From Glaciecola sp. KUL10 (GTDB lineage Bacteria > Pseudomonadota > Gammaproteobacteria > Enterobacterales > Alteromonadaceae): 64,000 nt of DNA. The notes under the pieces are model-generated. The model did not search any database, had not been told where the DNA came from, and saw only the letters and a program-made list of their open reading frames with translations. The stretch is from contig NZ_BGNG01000007.1 of NCBI RefSeq assembly GCF_003203515.1, positions 62,001 through 126,000 of the forward strand, written 5' to 3'. Below are positions 34,140-43,236 of this stretch, piece after piece (position 1 is the first letter of the stretch; every line of letters starts with the position of its first letter). The position numbers and the translations under genes were made by a program.

Positions 34140-36488
34140 ATGAAACGCAGACAATTTTTGAAGTACAGCGCGAGTGCGATTGGAGCTGTTTCAATTTCAA
34201 ACTGGCTTGTTGCGTGTGCGCATAAACAGCCAAAGTTATCAGGTTTAAAACCTGTTGAAGATATTCCGAGTCAAGTAACGCGACATTGGCTTGGAAAGTC
34301 TTACTGGGGAAATAGACTGCAAGATTGGAGGGTCAACAATGGCCGAATAGAATGCCTCAACGGTCAAAAATCTTGGGAAGTCCGCACGGTTTCTATATTA
34401 ACGCGACGCTTATCCAATCAACTCAGCAATGGTCGAATTAGAGTTAAGATGGGCCAACTTGAAAAAAACAAAGCGAGTTATGCAGGTTTTTTACTTGGCG
34501 TGGGTAAAGGCGAGTTGGACCAAAAGGCTTGTTCAATTGTTCAACGGGCTTCGGGTAAAAATGGCGGTATAATGGCCGTGGTTGATGAAACAGGAACGTT
34601 ATCGTTTAGAGACTTTAGTGCAAATAAAAGCACGCTGAATTATAAGGTACTTAGTCGGTCAGGTTCCCGCGCTCAAAATAGTATTATTCAATCAGCAGTT
34701 TATTTGGACTGTGAACTGATAGCGGTTAATAAAAATAGTTATGATATTCGACTATCCCTTTTGAATGAGCAACAAAAAGAAATCAGTTTCGCACTCTTAC
34801 CCAAAGTTGATGCATCCATACTTATCGGAGGCGTTTCCTTACTATCCTCTCCACCAAGTCGACAGGCTGGTGGACGCTGGTGGTTTTCAAACCTCGAAAC
34901 GGCCGGTGAAAAATTCGGAGAAGTTTCCTCATCAGAACTTGGCCCTGTCATAGGCTGCATGTATTCGCTTAATCGAAGCGTCTTAAAGCTTACGGCTCAG
35001 TTAATGCCGGTAGACTTATCAAACGACCAAAAACTACGCCTAGATTATAGGCTTGAGGGCGCTAGTAGTTGGCAACATGGTCCTATCAGTAGTATCGAAG
35101 ACGGTTTTGTTGGGCTATTCCGCATAGAAGATTGGCAGTATCAACATAATTATGATTATAGAATCGTGTTTGCAGAAAATGATAACGTGACTTTGTATCA
35201 AGGGAGGATCGTAAAAGATCCAGAAACCAACAAAGAACTAAAAATTGCGCTTTACTCATGTATCCTGCCAACTTCCAAGACATTAGATCAAGTTGAATAT
35301 AATAAACTCCACCCGCGAGAGCGATTATTGGGGCGGTATACAAAGGACAATATACTCTTTCCTCATGAAGAGTTGGTCAAAAATTGCGATAGTCATAAAC
35401 CCGACATATATTTGTTTGTAGGCGATCAGTTTTATGAAACTTATCCCACTCGCCACGGCAACCATACCAAAGATGCAAAGTTGGATACGCTTTACCGATG
35501 GTATTTATGGTACTGGACGTATGCTGACTCAATCAAAGATAGGCCAAGCATTATGCTTGCTGATGATCATGATGTGTTACAAGGAAACCTATGGGGAAAT
35601 GAAGGCTTAGATTCTAATACACTAAAAGAAGAAGACGGCGGATATAAATGGGATAAAAGCTTGGTGCGCATGGTGTACCGTTGTCAACACGGTCATAACC
35701 CTGATCCATATGATCCAAGGCCTATCCGTCATAATATTCCGGTGGCATACGCCAACTTTGTATACGGCGGTGTTGATTTTGCCGTTGTTGAGGATCGCAA
35801 GTTTAAGACACCTCCTGATTACAAGGCTGATCTCAGTCAGACAACCGGTGAGCTACTCGGTAAACGGCAAGAAACATTTTTATCTGCTTGGAAGGATATG
35901 AATCCAGGTTTACCAAAAATTTGTGTTACTGCTTCTGTTTGGGGAAACCCGCAAACAGATGATCAAGGAAAACCACTAGTAGACTATGATTCAAATGGTT
36001 ATCCGCAAGATGCAAGAACAAGAGCAGTTAAGCTAGTCGCTGATGCAAATGCACTAGTTCTGGCTGGTGATCAACACCTTGGTATGGTCACTCACCAAGG
36101 TGTCAACACCTATGATGATGGCGCTACTTTCTTTGCTGGCCCAGCAGCAGCTGCTTTTTGGCAACGCTGGTTTGAAGGGGAGGGTAAGCTAAATAACCAG
36201 TACAAAAACGGGGCAAATACCGGAAACTTCATTGATACGTTTGGAAATAAAATGCGAGTGCTTGCTGTCGCAAACCCTAAACTTAGTCATGCCGAATTTC
36301 AAAAAGGCACGACGGTATCATGGGGTAAATTTTTAGCGGATAGAAAGCTCAAAAGTGAAGGTTATGGCTTGATTAAAGTCAATCATCAAATGAAGCAGTA
36401 TACACTCGAATGTTGGGAGCACGATGCAGATCCCTTAGTCGATTCTCAATTTGAAGGCTGGCCAGTCAAACTTCCTTTTTATCGATAA
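34140..36488 (+). CDS. Tat-exported PhoD-like metallophosphatase with N-terminal sandwich domain
   Basis: 782-residue exported phosphatase or phosphodiesterase. The N-terminus has a Tat motif RRQFLK followed by a lipobox-like LVAC. Residues about 45-270 form an uncharacterised, beta-rich domain (WEVRTVSILTRR, ASYAGFLLGVG) that resembles a concanavalin-type fold. The PhoD-like catalytic part follows (370-740) with VGDQFYE, ADDHDV and AGDQHLG metal-binding motifs. PhoD enzymes need Ca and Fe and cleave phosphomono- and diesters; the substrate here is not known. It overlaps the convergent DUF3820 gene by 23 bp. Confidence 0.87.
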   Translation: MKRRQFLKYSASAIGAVSISNWLVACAHKQPKLSGLKPVEDIPSQVTRHWLGKSYWGNRLQDWRVNNGRIECLNGQKSWEVRTVSILTRRLSNQLSNGRIRVKMGQLEKNKASYAGFLLGVGKGELDQKACSIVQRASGKNGGIMAVVDETGTLSFRDFSANKSTLNYKVLSRSGSRAQNSIIQSAVYLDCELIAVNKNSYDIRLSLLNEQQKEISFALLPKVDASILIGGVSLLSSPPSRQAGGRWWFSNLETAGEKFGEVSSSELGPVIGCMYSLNRSVLKLTAQLMPVDLSNDQKLRLDYRLEGASSWQHGPISSIEDGFVGLFRIEDWQYQHNYDYRIVFAENDNVTLYQGRIVKDPETNKELKIALYSCILPTSKTLDQVEYNKLHPRERLLGRYTKDNILFPHEELVKNCDSHKPDIYLFVGDQFYETYPTRHGNHTKDAKLDTLYRWYLWYWTYADSIKDRPSIMLADDHDVLQGNLWGNEGLDSNTLKEEDGGYKWDKSLVRMVYRCQHGHNPDPYDPRPIRHNIPVAYANFVYGGVDFAVVEDRKFKTPPDYKADLSQTTGELLGKRQETFLSAWKDMNPGLPKICVTASVWGNPQTDDQGKPLVDYDSNGYPQDARTRAVKLVADANALVLAGDQHLGMVTHQGVNTYDDGATFFAGPAAAAFWQRWFEGEGKLNNQYKNGANTGNFIDTFGNKMRVLAVANPKLSHAEFQKGTTVSWGKFLADRKLKSEGYGLIKVNHQMKQYTLECWEHDADPLVDSQFEGWPVKLPFYR

Positions 36489-36747
36489 GAGGTTTAAGTA
36501 TTGCCTCTAAACCATTGAGTTTGATTTCGTAAATGAGGGCGAGTTGTTCGCCCAATTTTCCTTTTGGAAAGCCTTGCTGATGAAACCAAACAAGATAAGG
36601 CTCAGGTAAATTTAAAAGCTTGGTATCTTTGTATTTACCAAAAGGCATTTCCAAGTTGATAGTTTGTTTAAGTAAGGTAGGCTGTTCGAGCATTTTGAGA
36701 ATAATGGGATCTCTGAAAGTATCTTTGCTTTCTGTATTAGATTTCAT
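36466..36747 (-). CDS. DUF3820 family small protein
   Basis: 93-residue cytoplasmic protein. The MPFGKYKD motif, LPEPYLVWF and the FPKGKLGEQL segment identify DUF3820, a family named after a putative quorum-sensing-regulated virulence factor, with no settled function. The AGGC purine motif precedes the ATG. Its last codons overlap the 3' end of the phoD-like gene on the other strand. Confidence 0.88.
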   Translation of the reverse strand: MKSNTESKDTFRDPIILKMLEQPTLLKQTINLEMPFGKYKDTKLLNLPEPYLVWFHQQGFPKGKLGEQLALIYEIKLNGLEAILKPLIDKKEV

Positions 36748-36811
36748 TTGCCTCGCCTCTATATTTTTATATTCAAATCAATCTGCACCCAAATGCTAAT
36801 TTGATCTCGTT

Positions 36812-37600
36812 TCAATGCTCATCAAACAAAGACTTATTTCTAATATATTTTCGCATAAAATGATAAGTAATAGGGCGTAATATCCAGCTTTTTAGGGACT
36901 TTAAGAATCGTTCATGTGTCGGTGTGTTTTCATATATTTGGTCATCATGTAGCCAAAGCATTTTACCGACGTGCCAAAAATAATAAGGCAACAAAGGCAT
37001 AAATGTCACAATATCTAAGTCGCAACAAATTCTATACGTTTTGTGATGCAAGCAATAGCGCTTATAAAAGGTTCTTGAGCCAGCGGCAGGTTGACCAAAC
37101 GTCACGACTCTTTTCACTGACTTAGGAAATAAGCGCTGAAAATAATCAGCCATCAATATTGCCACCGCCCCACCAGAAGAGTGCCCAATAAACGTAAATC
37201 TTTTACCCTGTTGTCGCAATGGACTGAGTACTTTGACCAATAAATCTTGAAGTGGAAGTGCTTGTTCACGCGTTTTTGTACTTGAATACATTGGCTGAAA
37301 TAAAAGTCGTTTAAAACCCCAGTGCACCCTGAATTGAGTGTCTACTTGCTTTAATGAACTAGGAAAAAAGCAAAGGTTCGCCAACCAGTCTCTTAGCCCT
37401 AAGGAGCCTCTAAACACAACAATAACTTCTTTTTTGTCATCAGACCAAAGTAATCTGACACTCATTCGTCCATGCTTGTCGACAAGTTGCCTTTGTTTGT
37501 AGGGAATAAGCGTTTTTTCGTAGTGCGTTGCCGCGTCTGGATAAGCCAGTTGGCATAAAATAGCGTATCGCTCGTATTGATAGCGCTTTAGCTTTTTCAT
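36812..37600 (-). CDS. class 3 lipase-like alpha/beta hydrolase
   Basis: 262-residue protein of the fungal-lipase (class 3) family. Nucleophile elbow GHSSGG (about residue 139), VVFRGSLGLRDWL oxyanion segment, Asp in CCDLDIVTFMP and a His-containing FWHVGK region give the triad. No signal peptide is evident, so it is probably cytoplasmic or membrane-associated through its Arg/Lys-rich, hydrophobic C-terminus. Its substrate is unknown. It precedes an ABC exporter on the opposite side of a 50-bp gap but there is no sign of co-function. Confidence 0.87.
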   Translation of the reverse strand: MKKLKRYQYERYAILCQLAYPDAATHYEKTLIPYKQRQLVDKHGRMSVRLLWSDDKKEVIVVFRGSLGLRDWLANLCFFPSSLKQVDTQFRVHWGFKRLLFQPMYSSTKTREQALPLQDLLVKVLSPLRQQGKRFTFIGHSSGGAVAILMADYFQRLFPKSVKRVVTFGQPAAGSRTFYKRYCLHHKTYRICCDLDIVTFMPLLPYYFWHVGKMLWLHDDQIYENTPTHERFLKSLKSWILRPITYHFMRKYIRNKSLFDEH

Positions 37601-37649
37601 AAAAATTACGCGTATTTTTAGTTGCTCAATCCTTCAATCTATCGCTTTT

Positions 37650-39452
37650 TTATTGCAAGTCAGTGACAGTGCGATTTTTTTGTTGGGCACGCCATAATTT
37701 TGCATACAGCCCATCTTGGTCGAGCAATTGTTCATGTGTACCGTGTTCTGCTAATTTGCCCTTGTGCATCACTAAAATCTTATCTGCATCAACAATTGTT
37801 GAAAGGCGATGGGCAATCACAAAACTCGTATGCCCTTTTGCTATTTCACCTAGTGCTTTGAGGATTGCTTGTTCAGATTGTGAATCTAAAGATGAAGTGG
37901 CTTCATCAAATACCATAATGGGAGGTCGTTTGAGGATTGTTCGTGCGATAGCGACTCTTTGCTTTTCACCACCTGACAATTTTAAACCTCGCTCACCTAC
38001 CTGCGTTTCGCCCTTATAAGGCAAGGCTTCGACAAACTTATCTAGGTGCGCCATTTTTATTGCTTGCTCAATGTCTTCAATTGATGCGTCTGGACGACCG
38101 TAGCGAATATTCTCGTAAAGTGTGTCGTTGAATAAAACGGTATCTTGCGGAACAATCCCAATATGCTGTCTGACTGAATCTTGGGTACATCGCTTGATAT
38201 CCATGCCGTCGATGCTAATTGTACCCTTATTGGGGTCATAGAATCGAAATAGAAGTTTTACCAAGGTTGATTTACCTGAACCGCTTTCACCGACGACGGC
38301 TACTTTGCTGCCAGCTGCCATTTCAAAACTGATATTCTTCAAAATTTGGCGCTTTTCGTGGTAGGCAAAGTCAACGTTTTCAAATTTAATACTGCCGTGA
38401 TTAACAACAAGTGTTTGCGCTTCGCTTTCATCGTTGACCATCGGCTTGCGTTCAAGTAATTCAAATAAGTTTTGTATATTAGCTAAAGAGCCGCGTATTT
38501 CTCGATATACAAAACCCAAGAAATTGAGTGGCATGAAAATTTGCATGGTAAACGCGTTGACCAATACAAAGTCACCGATGGTCATATTGCCCTGAGCGAC
38601 ATTAATAGCAGCAAGTGCCAGCATCGATGTCATCGCGGCGGCGATTATAAATGCTTGACCGCCGTTTAGAGCAAACAAAGACAAACGGTTTTTACGCCTA
38701 GCGGTTTCCCAAGCTGCCAAGTCTGTATCGTAGCGATTAGCCTCAAATTCTTCATTGTTGAAGTATTTAACGGTTTCAAAGTTTAAAAGGCTGTCAATCG
38801 CACGAGAGCTACTGCTGTTGTCCGCTTTATTGACTTCCTTGACAAATTTAGTACGCCAATCAGTTGCTCTGATTGAAAAGAATACATACAAGACAACAGA
38901 CACTAATATCACGGCCGCAAAATCAAAGCCGTATTTAAAAAATAGGATGCCTACGACCATGATAATCTCTAATAGGGTCGGGCCAATGTTAAACACCATA
39001 AAACGCATTAAGAAGCTGATACCGCTGGTGCCGCGTTCTATATCTCGTGATAGTCCGCCAGTTTGACGCGATAAATGAAAATCTAAATCCAAGCGATGCA
39101 AGTGATTAAACACCGTTAGGCCAAGGCGGCGCATGGCTCTTTCGGTTACTCTACCAAATAGGGTATCTCTGATTTCACCAAATAGCACATTGGCAAGACG
39201 CAAACCACCATAAGCCACTACTAGCCCTAATGTAGCAGCCATGATCGCTTCTTTACCCGTGTCTAAGTTAAGATTATCAACCGTATGCTTTAGGACAAAA
39301 GGCAAGCCGATACTGGCAAGTTTGGCGAATATCAAACAGCTTAAGGCTAAAAATACGCGTGAGCGATATTCTAGTAAATATGGCCACAGTTTTTTAAATA
39401 CACGCCAATTTATTGGGGTGTCATCTTGCAAAGGAAATCGTTGTCGAGGCAT
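37650..39452 (-). CDS. Atm1-type ABC exporter (fused permease-ATPase)
   Basis: Half-size ABC exporter of the Atm1/HMT family, 600 aa. The N-terminal six-helix membrane domain (about 25-320) is followed by the ATPase with Walker A GESGSGKST, signature LSGGEKQRV and Walker B IMVFDEATSS. The family sequence RAMRRLGLTVFNHLHRLDLDFHLSRQTGGLSRDIERG in the first cytoplasmic loop is the diagnostic. Homologues export glutathione-linked metal or persulfide species. It works as a homodimer in the inner membrane. Monocistronic. Confidence 0.93.
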   Translation of the reverse strand: MPRQRFPLQDDTPINWRVFKKLWPYLLEYRSRVFLALSCLIFAKLASIGLPFVLKHTVDNLNLDTGKEAIMAATLGLVVAYGGLRLANVLFGEIRDTLFGRVTERAMRRLGLTVFNHLHRLDLDFHLSRQTGGLSRDIERGTSGISFLMRFMVFNIGPTLLEIIMVVGILFFKYGFDFAAVILVSVVLYVFFSIRATDWRTKFVKEVNKADNSSSSRAIDSLLNFETVKYFNNEEFEANRYDTDLAAWETARRKNRLSLFALNGGQAFIIAAAMTSMLALAAINVAQGNMTIGDFVLVNAFTMQIFMPLNFLGFVYREIRGSLANIQNLFELLERKPMVNDESEAQTLVVNHGSIKFENVDFAYHEKRQILKNISFEMAAGSKVAVVGESGSGKSTLVKLLFRFYDPNKGTISIDGMDIKRCTQDSVRQHIGIVPQDTVLFNDTLYENIRYGRPDASIEDIEQAIKMAHLDKFVEALPYKGETQVGERGLKLSGGEKQRVAIARTILKRPPIMVFDEATSSLDSQSEQAILKALGEIAKGHTSFVIAHRLSTIVDADKILVMHKGKLAEHGTHEQLLDQDGLYAKLWRAQQKNRTVTDLQ

Positions 39453-39494
39453 GAAAACCGAACTGAAGTATTAATTTTAAATATAATACTTCAG

Positions 39495-41126
39495 TTATAC
39501 GACTAAGGCTTGTTTAAGTTTCGAATACTTAAGCGCTTGAGCGTCTGTTATGCGTTGTTGTTCGATAATATCTATACAATGATAGATGATTGTTGAAAAG
39601 TCTACCATCCACTTTGATATCTGTAATTTAACCAATACTTGCATGACATTTAATGCGATGGACGCACTCTTAGGAACCATCAATTGGGCTTGTCGGAACA
39701 GCTCGAACGCCTTATCAAAGTTGCCCTCATCATAGGCAAAAAGTGCTTGTTTATTGAGTTCTCGTGGCGTTTTTAACACTGTGGCTCGTGTTTTATGTTC
39801 CACTTCTACTGTTTTCATTAGCAAGCGCAAAGGGGATAGGGTGTCATCTAATCTGGTCATTTGCTCTGCCAGTTCAGTTTCAATCTGGCTAAATAGAGTC
39901 ATTGACTCGCGGTGGATACCCAATTCGTGGAGCATTTTTGCTTTTTCTACTTTCGCTTGTGTACCCAAAAATTCGGCAGATTCGATGTTGTTTTTAAGTA
40001 TTTCATATGCCCGCTCGTCATTGTTTTGAACACACTGCAAGCGAGCTTCAAGGATGTTAATCTCTTGTCTTAAATCTAGGTTCGGAAAACGGCGATTTAG
40101 CTCAGATAAATTGCGTCTTGCAATCGATATTGCTTCACTAGCTTCAGCTGTCTCTTGCGTAATACTGACGTTAATACTAGCACTGATGACGTTAAAAAAA
40201 TGCTGTGGTACTTCTGCTACGGTATCCAACACATTTCGCAATATTCTTCGAGCAACTTTTTCTTCAACCTTGTAGTCCTTTGCCAAAATCGCAATCAATC
40301 TCACCACTTCTTGCCGTTGAAGGTTATTAGGAGATAGTTCTGCTGCAATTTGGGCGCTTTCTAGGGCCTCTTCAAAACATGCTTGCTTTACATGTAATTC
40401 AGTGAGTAACTCATATGCAGTTATTTTAGTTTGAGGATTTCCTGCAAGTTCAATGAGCTGTTTTTCGGCATACTCTATATTTCCCAATGCTAGTTCGCTT
40501 CTCATGTGACCTTTGATTGCCCAGGAAAACTTATATTTTTCTGCCATTTCCTTGAAGTAGCGACTGGCTTCTAAATAGTTTTTTTGAGTTAGCATCACGT
40601 CACCTCGCATTTTTAATGCAGAACTGACGTGGTCTTTTGCTTTTGGAAACTTAATGATGTTACTTATTTCACTTAGCGCATCATCATATTTGTTGCTTCT
40701 GAAATATTCAGTTGCTTTAAAAAAGGCTATGTTTCGTTTAAGGCATTTTTGGATATTTGTTTGCAAACCTTGAATTGTGAATGGTTTCACAATAAAACCA
40801 TCTGCAGGGAAGTCTACTATGCTCTGAATAATATCTGCACTAGCCTCTGCGCCCATAAACATAAATGGAGTATGAGGTGGTAAACGATTCTTAGTTTTTA
40901 AATCAATGTAAAAATAATATCCGTCTAGCCTAGTTTTTAAGCTGTAGGAACATAAAATCAAATCGAAATCACGTTTTGTAAGCGCAATTTCAGCTTCACT
41001 TGTGTTGTTTGCAAAGCTTACACTATCAAATCCCATTTGCTCTAGTGGCACGCGCATATAACTTTTGACAAGATCTGGGTTTTCTATCACCAGTACGTGT
41101 TTTCCATGTGCTTCTTTTATGTTCAT
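39495..41126 (-). CDS. TPR protein with degenerate receiver domain
   Basis: 543-residue cytoplasmic protein: an N-terminal CheY-like receiver (1-125) and a TPR array (about 135-500). The receiver keeps the conserved Lys (VKPF, Lys 114), but the phosphoacceptor Asp is replaced by Ser 60 (LILCSYSL) and the acidic pocket pair is Glu-Asn (VIENPD). It therefore probably cannot be phosphorylated in the usual way. TPR units such as YEYA, NIEYAEKQL and the closing FDKAFELFRQAQ support partner binding. Related REC-TPR proteins are common in Alteromonadales; the partner is unknown. Confidence 0.85.
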   Translation of the reverse strand: MNIKEAHGKHVLVIENPDLVKSYMRVPLEQMGFDSVSFANNTSEAEIALTKRDFDLILCSYSLKTRLDGYYFYIDLKTKNRLPPHTPFMFMGAEASADIIQSIVDFPADGFIVKPFTIQGLQTNIQKCLKRNIAFFKATEYFRSNKYDDALSEISNIIKFPKAKDHVSSALKMRGDVMLTQKNYLEASRYFKEMAEKYKFSWAIKGHMRSELALGNIEYAEKQLIELAGNPQTKITAYELLTELHVKQACFEEALESAQIAAELSPNNLQRQEVVRLIAILAKDYKVEEKVARRILRNVLDTVAEVPQHFFNVISASINVSITQETAEASEAISIARRNLSELNRRFPNLDLRQEINILEARLQCVQNNDERAYEILKNNIESAEFLGTQAKVEKAKMLHELGIHRESMTLFSQIETELAEQMTRLDDTLSPLRLLMKTVEVEHKTRATVLKTPRELNKQALFAYDEGNFDKAFELFRQAQLMVPKSASIALNVMQVLVKLQISKWMVDFSTIIYHCIDIIEQQRITDAQALKYSKLKQALVV

Positions 41127-41250
41127 TAGCGTAATACCGAAATTTGCATATTATTAGTATCGGGTTTTGAATGTTTTTCTTTAAATTACATAGAATTTGT
41201 ACTACTTTAGTATAGTTATTGTGTGATGTGTGCCTAAGGTAAATTCAAAA

Positions 41251-41538
41251 ATGAAAGTGATTCAACACGGTTACATTATTGTTCCGCCAGATCAATTAGT
41301 GGATATCTGTTGTGCGTTAGAGACTCATATTCAAGAGACAAGAAGCGAAGTTGGCTGTTTAGTTTTTGATGTCAAAGCGCGAAAGTCGGAAAAAAATATA
41401 TTTGATGTCTATGAGGAATTTATAGACGAGGCGGCATTTAAGTTTCATCAGCAACGGATGAAAAAGTCTGCATGGGGACAAGTATCTAGTGCATTCGAGC
41501 GGCATTATACTTTACAGTATGAGAGTGAAGACGACTAA
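41251..41538 (+). CDS. antibiotic biosynthesis monooxygenase-fold protein
   Basis: Small ABM-domain protein (95 aa from ATG 41251; a GTG seven codons earlier is the alternative). Hallmarks are GYIIVPPDQ, the central SEVGCLVFDVKARKSE strand pair, and YEEFIDEAAFKFHQQR, as in YgiN-type quinol monooxygenases. These small dimers often oxidise quinols or degrade aromatic compounds without cofactor. AAGG lies 11 nt before the chosen start. Only a short gap separates it from the next promoter. Confidence 0.83.
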   Translation: MKVIQHGYIIVPPDQLVDICCALETHIQETRSEVGCLVFDVKARKSEKNIFDVYEEFIDEAAFKFHQQRMKKSAWGQVSSAFERHYTLQYESEDD

Positions 41539-41547
41539 AAATACTTA

Positions 41548-41576
41548 TTGAATAGTTATTGTTAACAATTTACACT
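41548..41576 (+). promoter_or_regulatory. promoter with palindromic operator before sapC-like gene
   Basis: TTGAAT (41548-41553) and TACACT (41571-41576) are spaced 17 bp and form a plausible sigma-70 promoter. The spacer contains the palindrome TTGTTAACAA (41559-41568), in the same position as in the promoter of the anhydrogalactose cassette. Prediction only. Confidence 0.6.
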
Positions 41577-41609
41577 GATAAGATAAAGGCTCAAAGCATT
41601 GGTGATAAA

Positions 41610-42329
41610 TTGAACGCTCCTCAAACTCATATTGAATTACTTGATAAACGAAAACACTCTGCAGTGAAGGTGGGTACACAAAATTATACAGATGCAATGT
41701 TCCATGCAAATATTGCATCTGCAATGCCGATTGAATTTCGACAACTAGTGCTAGAGTACCCAATCTTCATTACCCAGTCTCCAAACTCTAAAAAGTTCCA
41801 ATTTTCCATTTTACTGGGGCTGGAGCCAGGTCAAAATTTGTATATCGAAAATGGAAAGTGGAAAGCGAAATTCTTGCCGCTAGACATCTTGCGTAGGCCT
41901 TTTAATCTGATTATTAAAGATAATCCATTTGATGAAGAGGCATTGATAGCCATCGATACCAAAAGCACTATGGTAAATGAAGAAAAAGGGAGTTCGCTTT
42001 TTAATAATGATGGAAGCCCTACAAAATTCTTTCAACGAATCAAAGCTATGTTCTCCGAATTAATGAAAGGCGCTAAACATACAGCGCAAATGCTAACGTT
42101 AGCAGAAAATCTGGGATTAATTCAGCCAGTGTCGATTGAATATGAAATAAATGACCAGCCTTATATCCGGGGTGGAATGTTTGATTTATCAACAGAGAAA
42201 ATTGATAACCTCAATGCTGAGCAACTCCTTCAGTGTAAACAGCTTGGTTTACTTGAAGCTTCTGTCTTGATGGAAACTTCACGAATTCATGTGAACGATT
42301 TGATAAACAAAGCACACCCTACTTTTTAA
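41610..42329 (+). CDS. SapC-family protein
   Basis: Protein of the SapC family (Pfam SapC type), a group that accompanies TonB-dependent receptors in polysaccharide and peptide uptake loci of Alteromonadales and Caulobacterales; its biochemical role is unknown. Marks are AMPIEFRQLVLEYPIF and the VKPF-less ILLGLEPGQNLYIENGKW stretch. The start is uncertain: TTG 41610 is taken because a longer frame beginning at 41559 would start inside the promoter spacer. The first strongly family-like residues begin near 41660. It is followed 25 bp later by the AraC gene, so the two are probably an operon. Confidence 0.8.
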   Translation: MNAPQTHIELLDKRKHSAVKVGTQNYTDAMFHANIASAMPIEFRQLVLEYPIFITQSPNSKKFQFSILLGLEPGQNLYIENGKWKAKFLPLDILRRPFNLIIKDNPFDEEALIAIDTKSTMVNEEKGSSLFNNDGSPTKFFQRIKAMFSELMKGAKHTAQMLTLAENLGLIQPVSIEYEINDQPYIRGGMFDLSTEKIDNLNAEQLLQCKQLGLLEASVLMETSRIHVNDLINKAHPTF

Positions 42330-42354
42330 GCGTTAGCCTTAAAGTGAAGATATC

Positions 42355-43206
42355 ATGAAACCTAATCACTTCTATTGTGAACCCTTTCATCTAGAAAAGT
42401 CAGAAATATTTGAGGTGCACAATGTGCGCTACGAAAAAAACGAGCCTTATGAATGTTTAGTGCATTTTCATGAGGTACACGAACTTATTCTTTTTCACGA
42501 TGTTACTGGTACATATTCTCACGTTAATGGCATACAAGAGGTAAATCCACGTGACCTCGTTTTCACCGCTGCAAATGAGGTACATACTTTTGATGTAACT
42601 AGCGAAAACAAAGCGTGGACAGTAATACAGTTTGTGCCAACACTATTAAGTGATTCTGGGTTGAGAAAAATTGCAAACAAATTTGATAAAAGTACGGTTT
42701 TTTCATTCGATAATGAAACCTATGATTTTTTGAAAACGTTATGTGTAGAACTTAGTAAGTGTTATCAAAATGATAGTGGATGTATTCAAGCCAATTACCT
42801 ACTAAAACTGATTATTTCAACTATCGCAGAGCAGGGCGCGGTTGCGCCAATGAAAGACGACTATGTAATTAAATTAAAACCAGCCTTTTCTCGACTCACT
42901 CCGCTTTTGAAATTGCTACAGCAGCCGGACCCTATTAACTTAACCATGGTAGAAGCTGCAGAAATTTGCTTCTTATCGCCTTCCCATTTTTCGCGTTTGT
43001 TTAAAAGTGTATACAAAGTGAGTTATTCTGAATTTAAAAACAAGCAGAGGGTCTATTGTGCAGCTCGCCAAATGGCGCATCGAAATTGTTCAATTACCGA
43101 TTTGAGTTATGAATTTAACTTTGCTAATCCATCTCATTTTATTAACCAGTTTAAACGCCAATTCGGTTTAACACCAAAACAGTATCAAAAGCGCTATAGC
43201 GTTTAA
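42355..43206 (+). CDS. AraC-family regulator with cupin sensor domain
   Basis: 283-residue AraC-type activator. The N-terminal cupin (HFHEVHELILFHDV, residues 38-51, then GIQEVNPRDLVFTAANEVH) would bind an effector sugar; the C-terminal double helix-turn-helix spans about 185-283 (NLTMVEAAEICFLSPSHFSRLF and FNFANPSHFINQFKRQFGLTP). It sits downstream of the sapC-like gene and next to the GntR gene in the agar locus. It is a candidate activator of the agarase genes. Confidence 0.9.
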   Translation: MKPNHFYCEPFHLEKSEIFEVHNVRYEKNEPYECLVHFHEVHELILFHDVTGTYSHVNGIQEVNPRDLVFTAANEVHTFDVTSENKAWTVIQFVPTLLSDSGLRKIANKFDKSTVFSFDNETYDFLKTLCVELSKCYQNDSGCIQANYLLKLIISTIAEQGAVAPMKDDYVIKLKPAFSRLTPLLKLLQQPDPINLTMVEAAEICFLSPSHFSRLFKSVYKVSYSEFKNKQRVYCAARQMAHRNCSITDLSYEFNFANPSHFINQFKRQFGLTPKQYQKRYSV

Positions 43207-43236
43207 TACTGCCTCAGAGACAACACAACCATCAAT

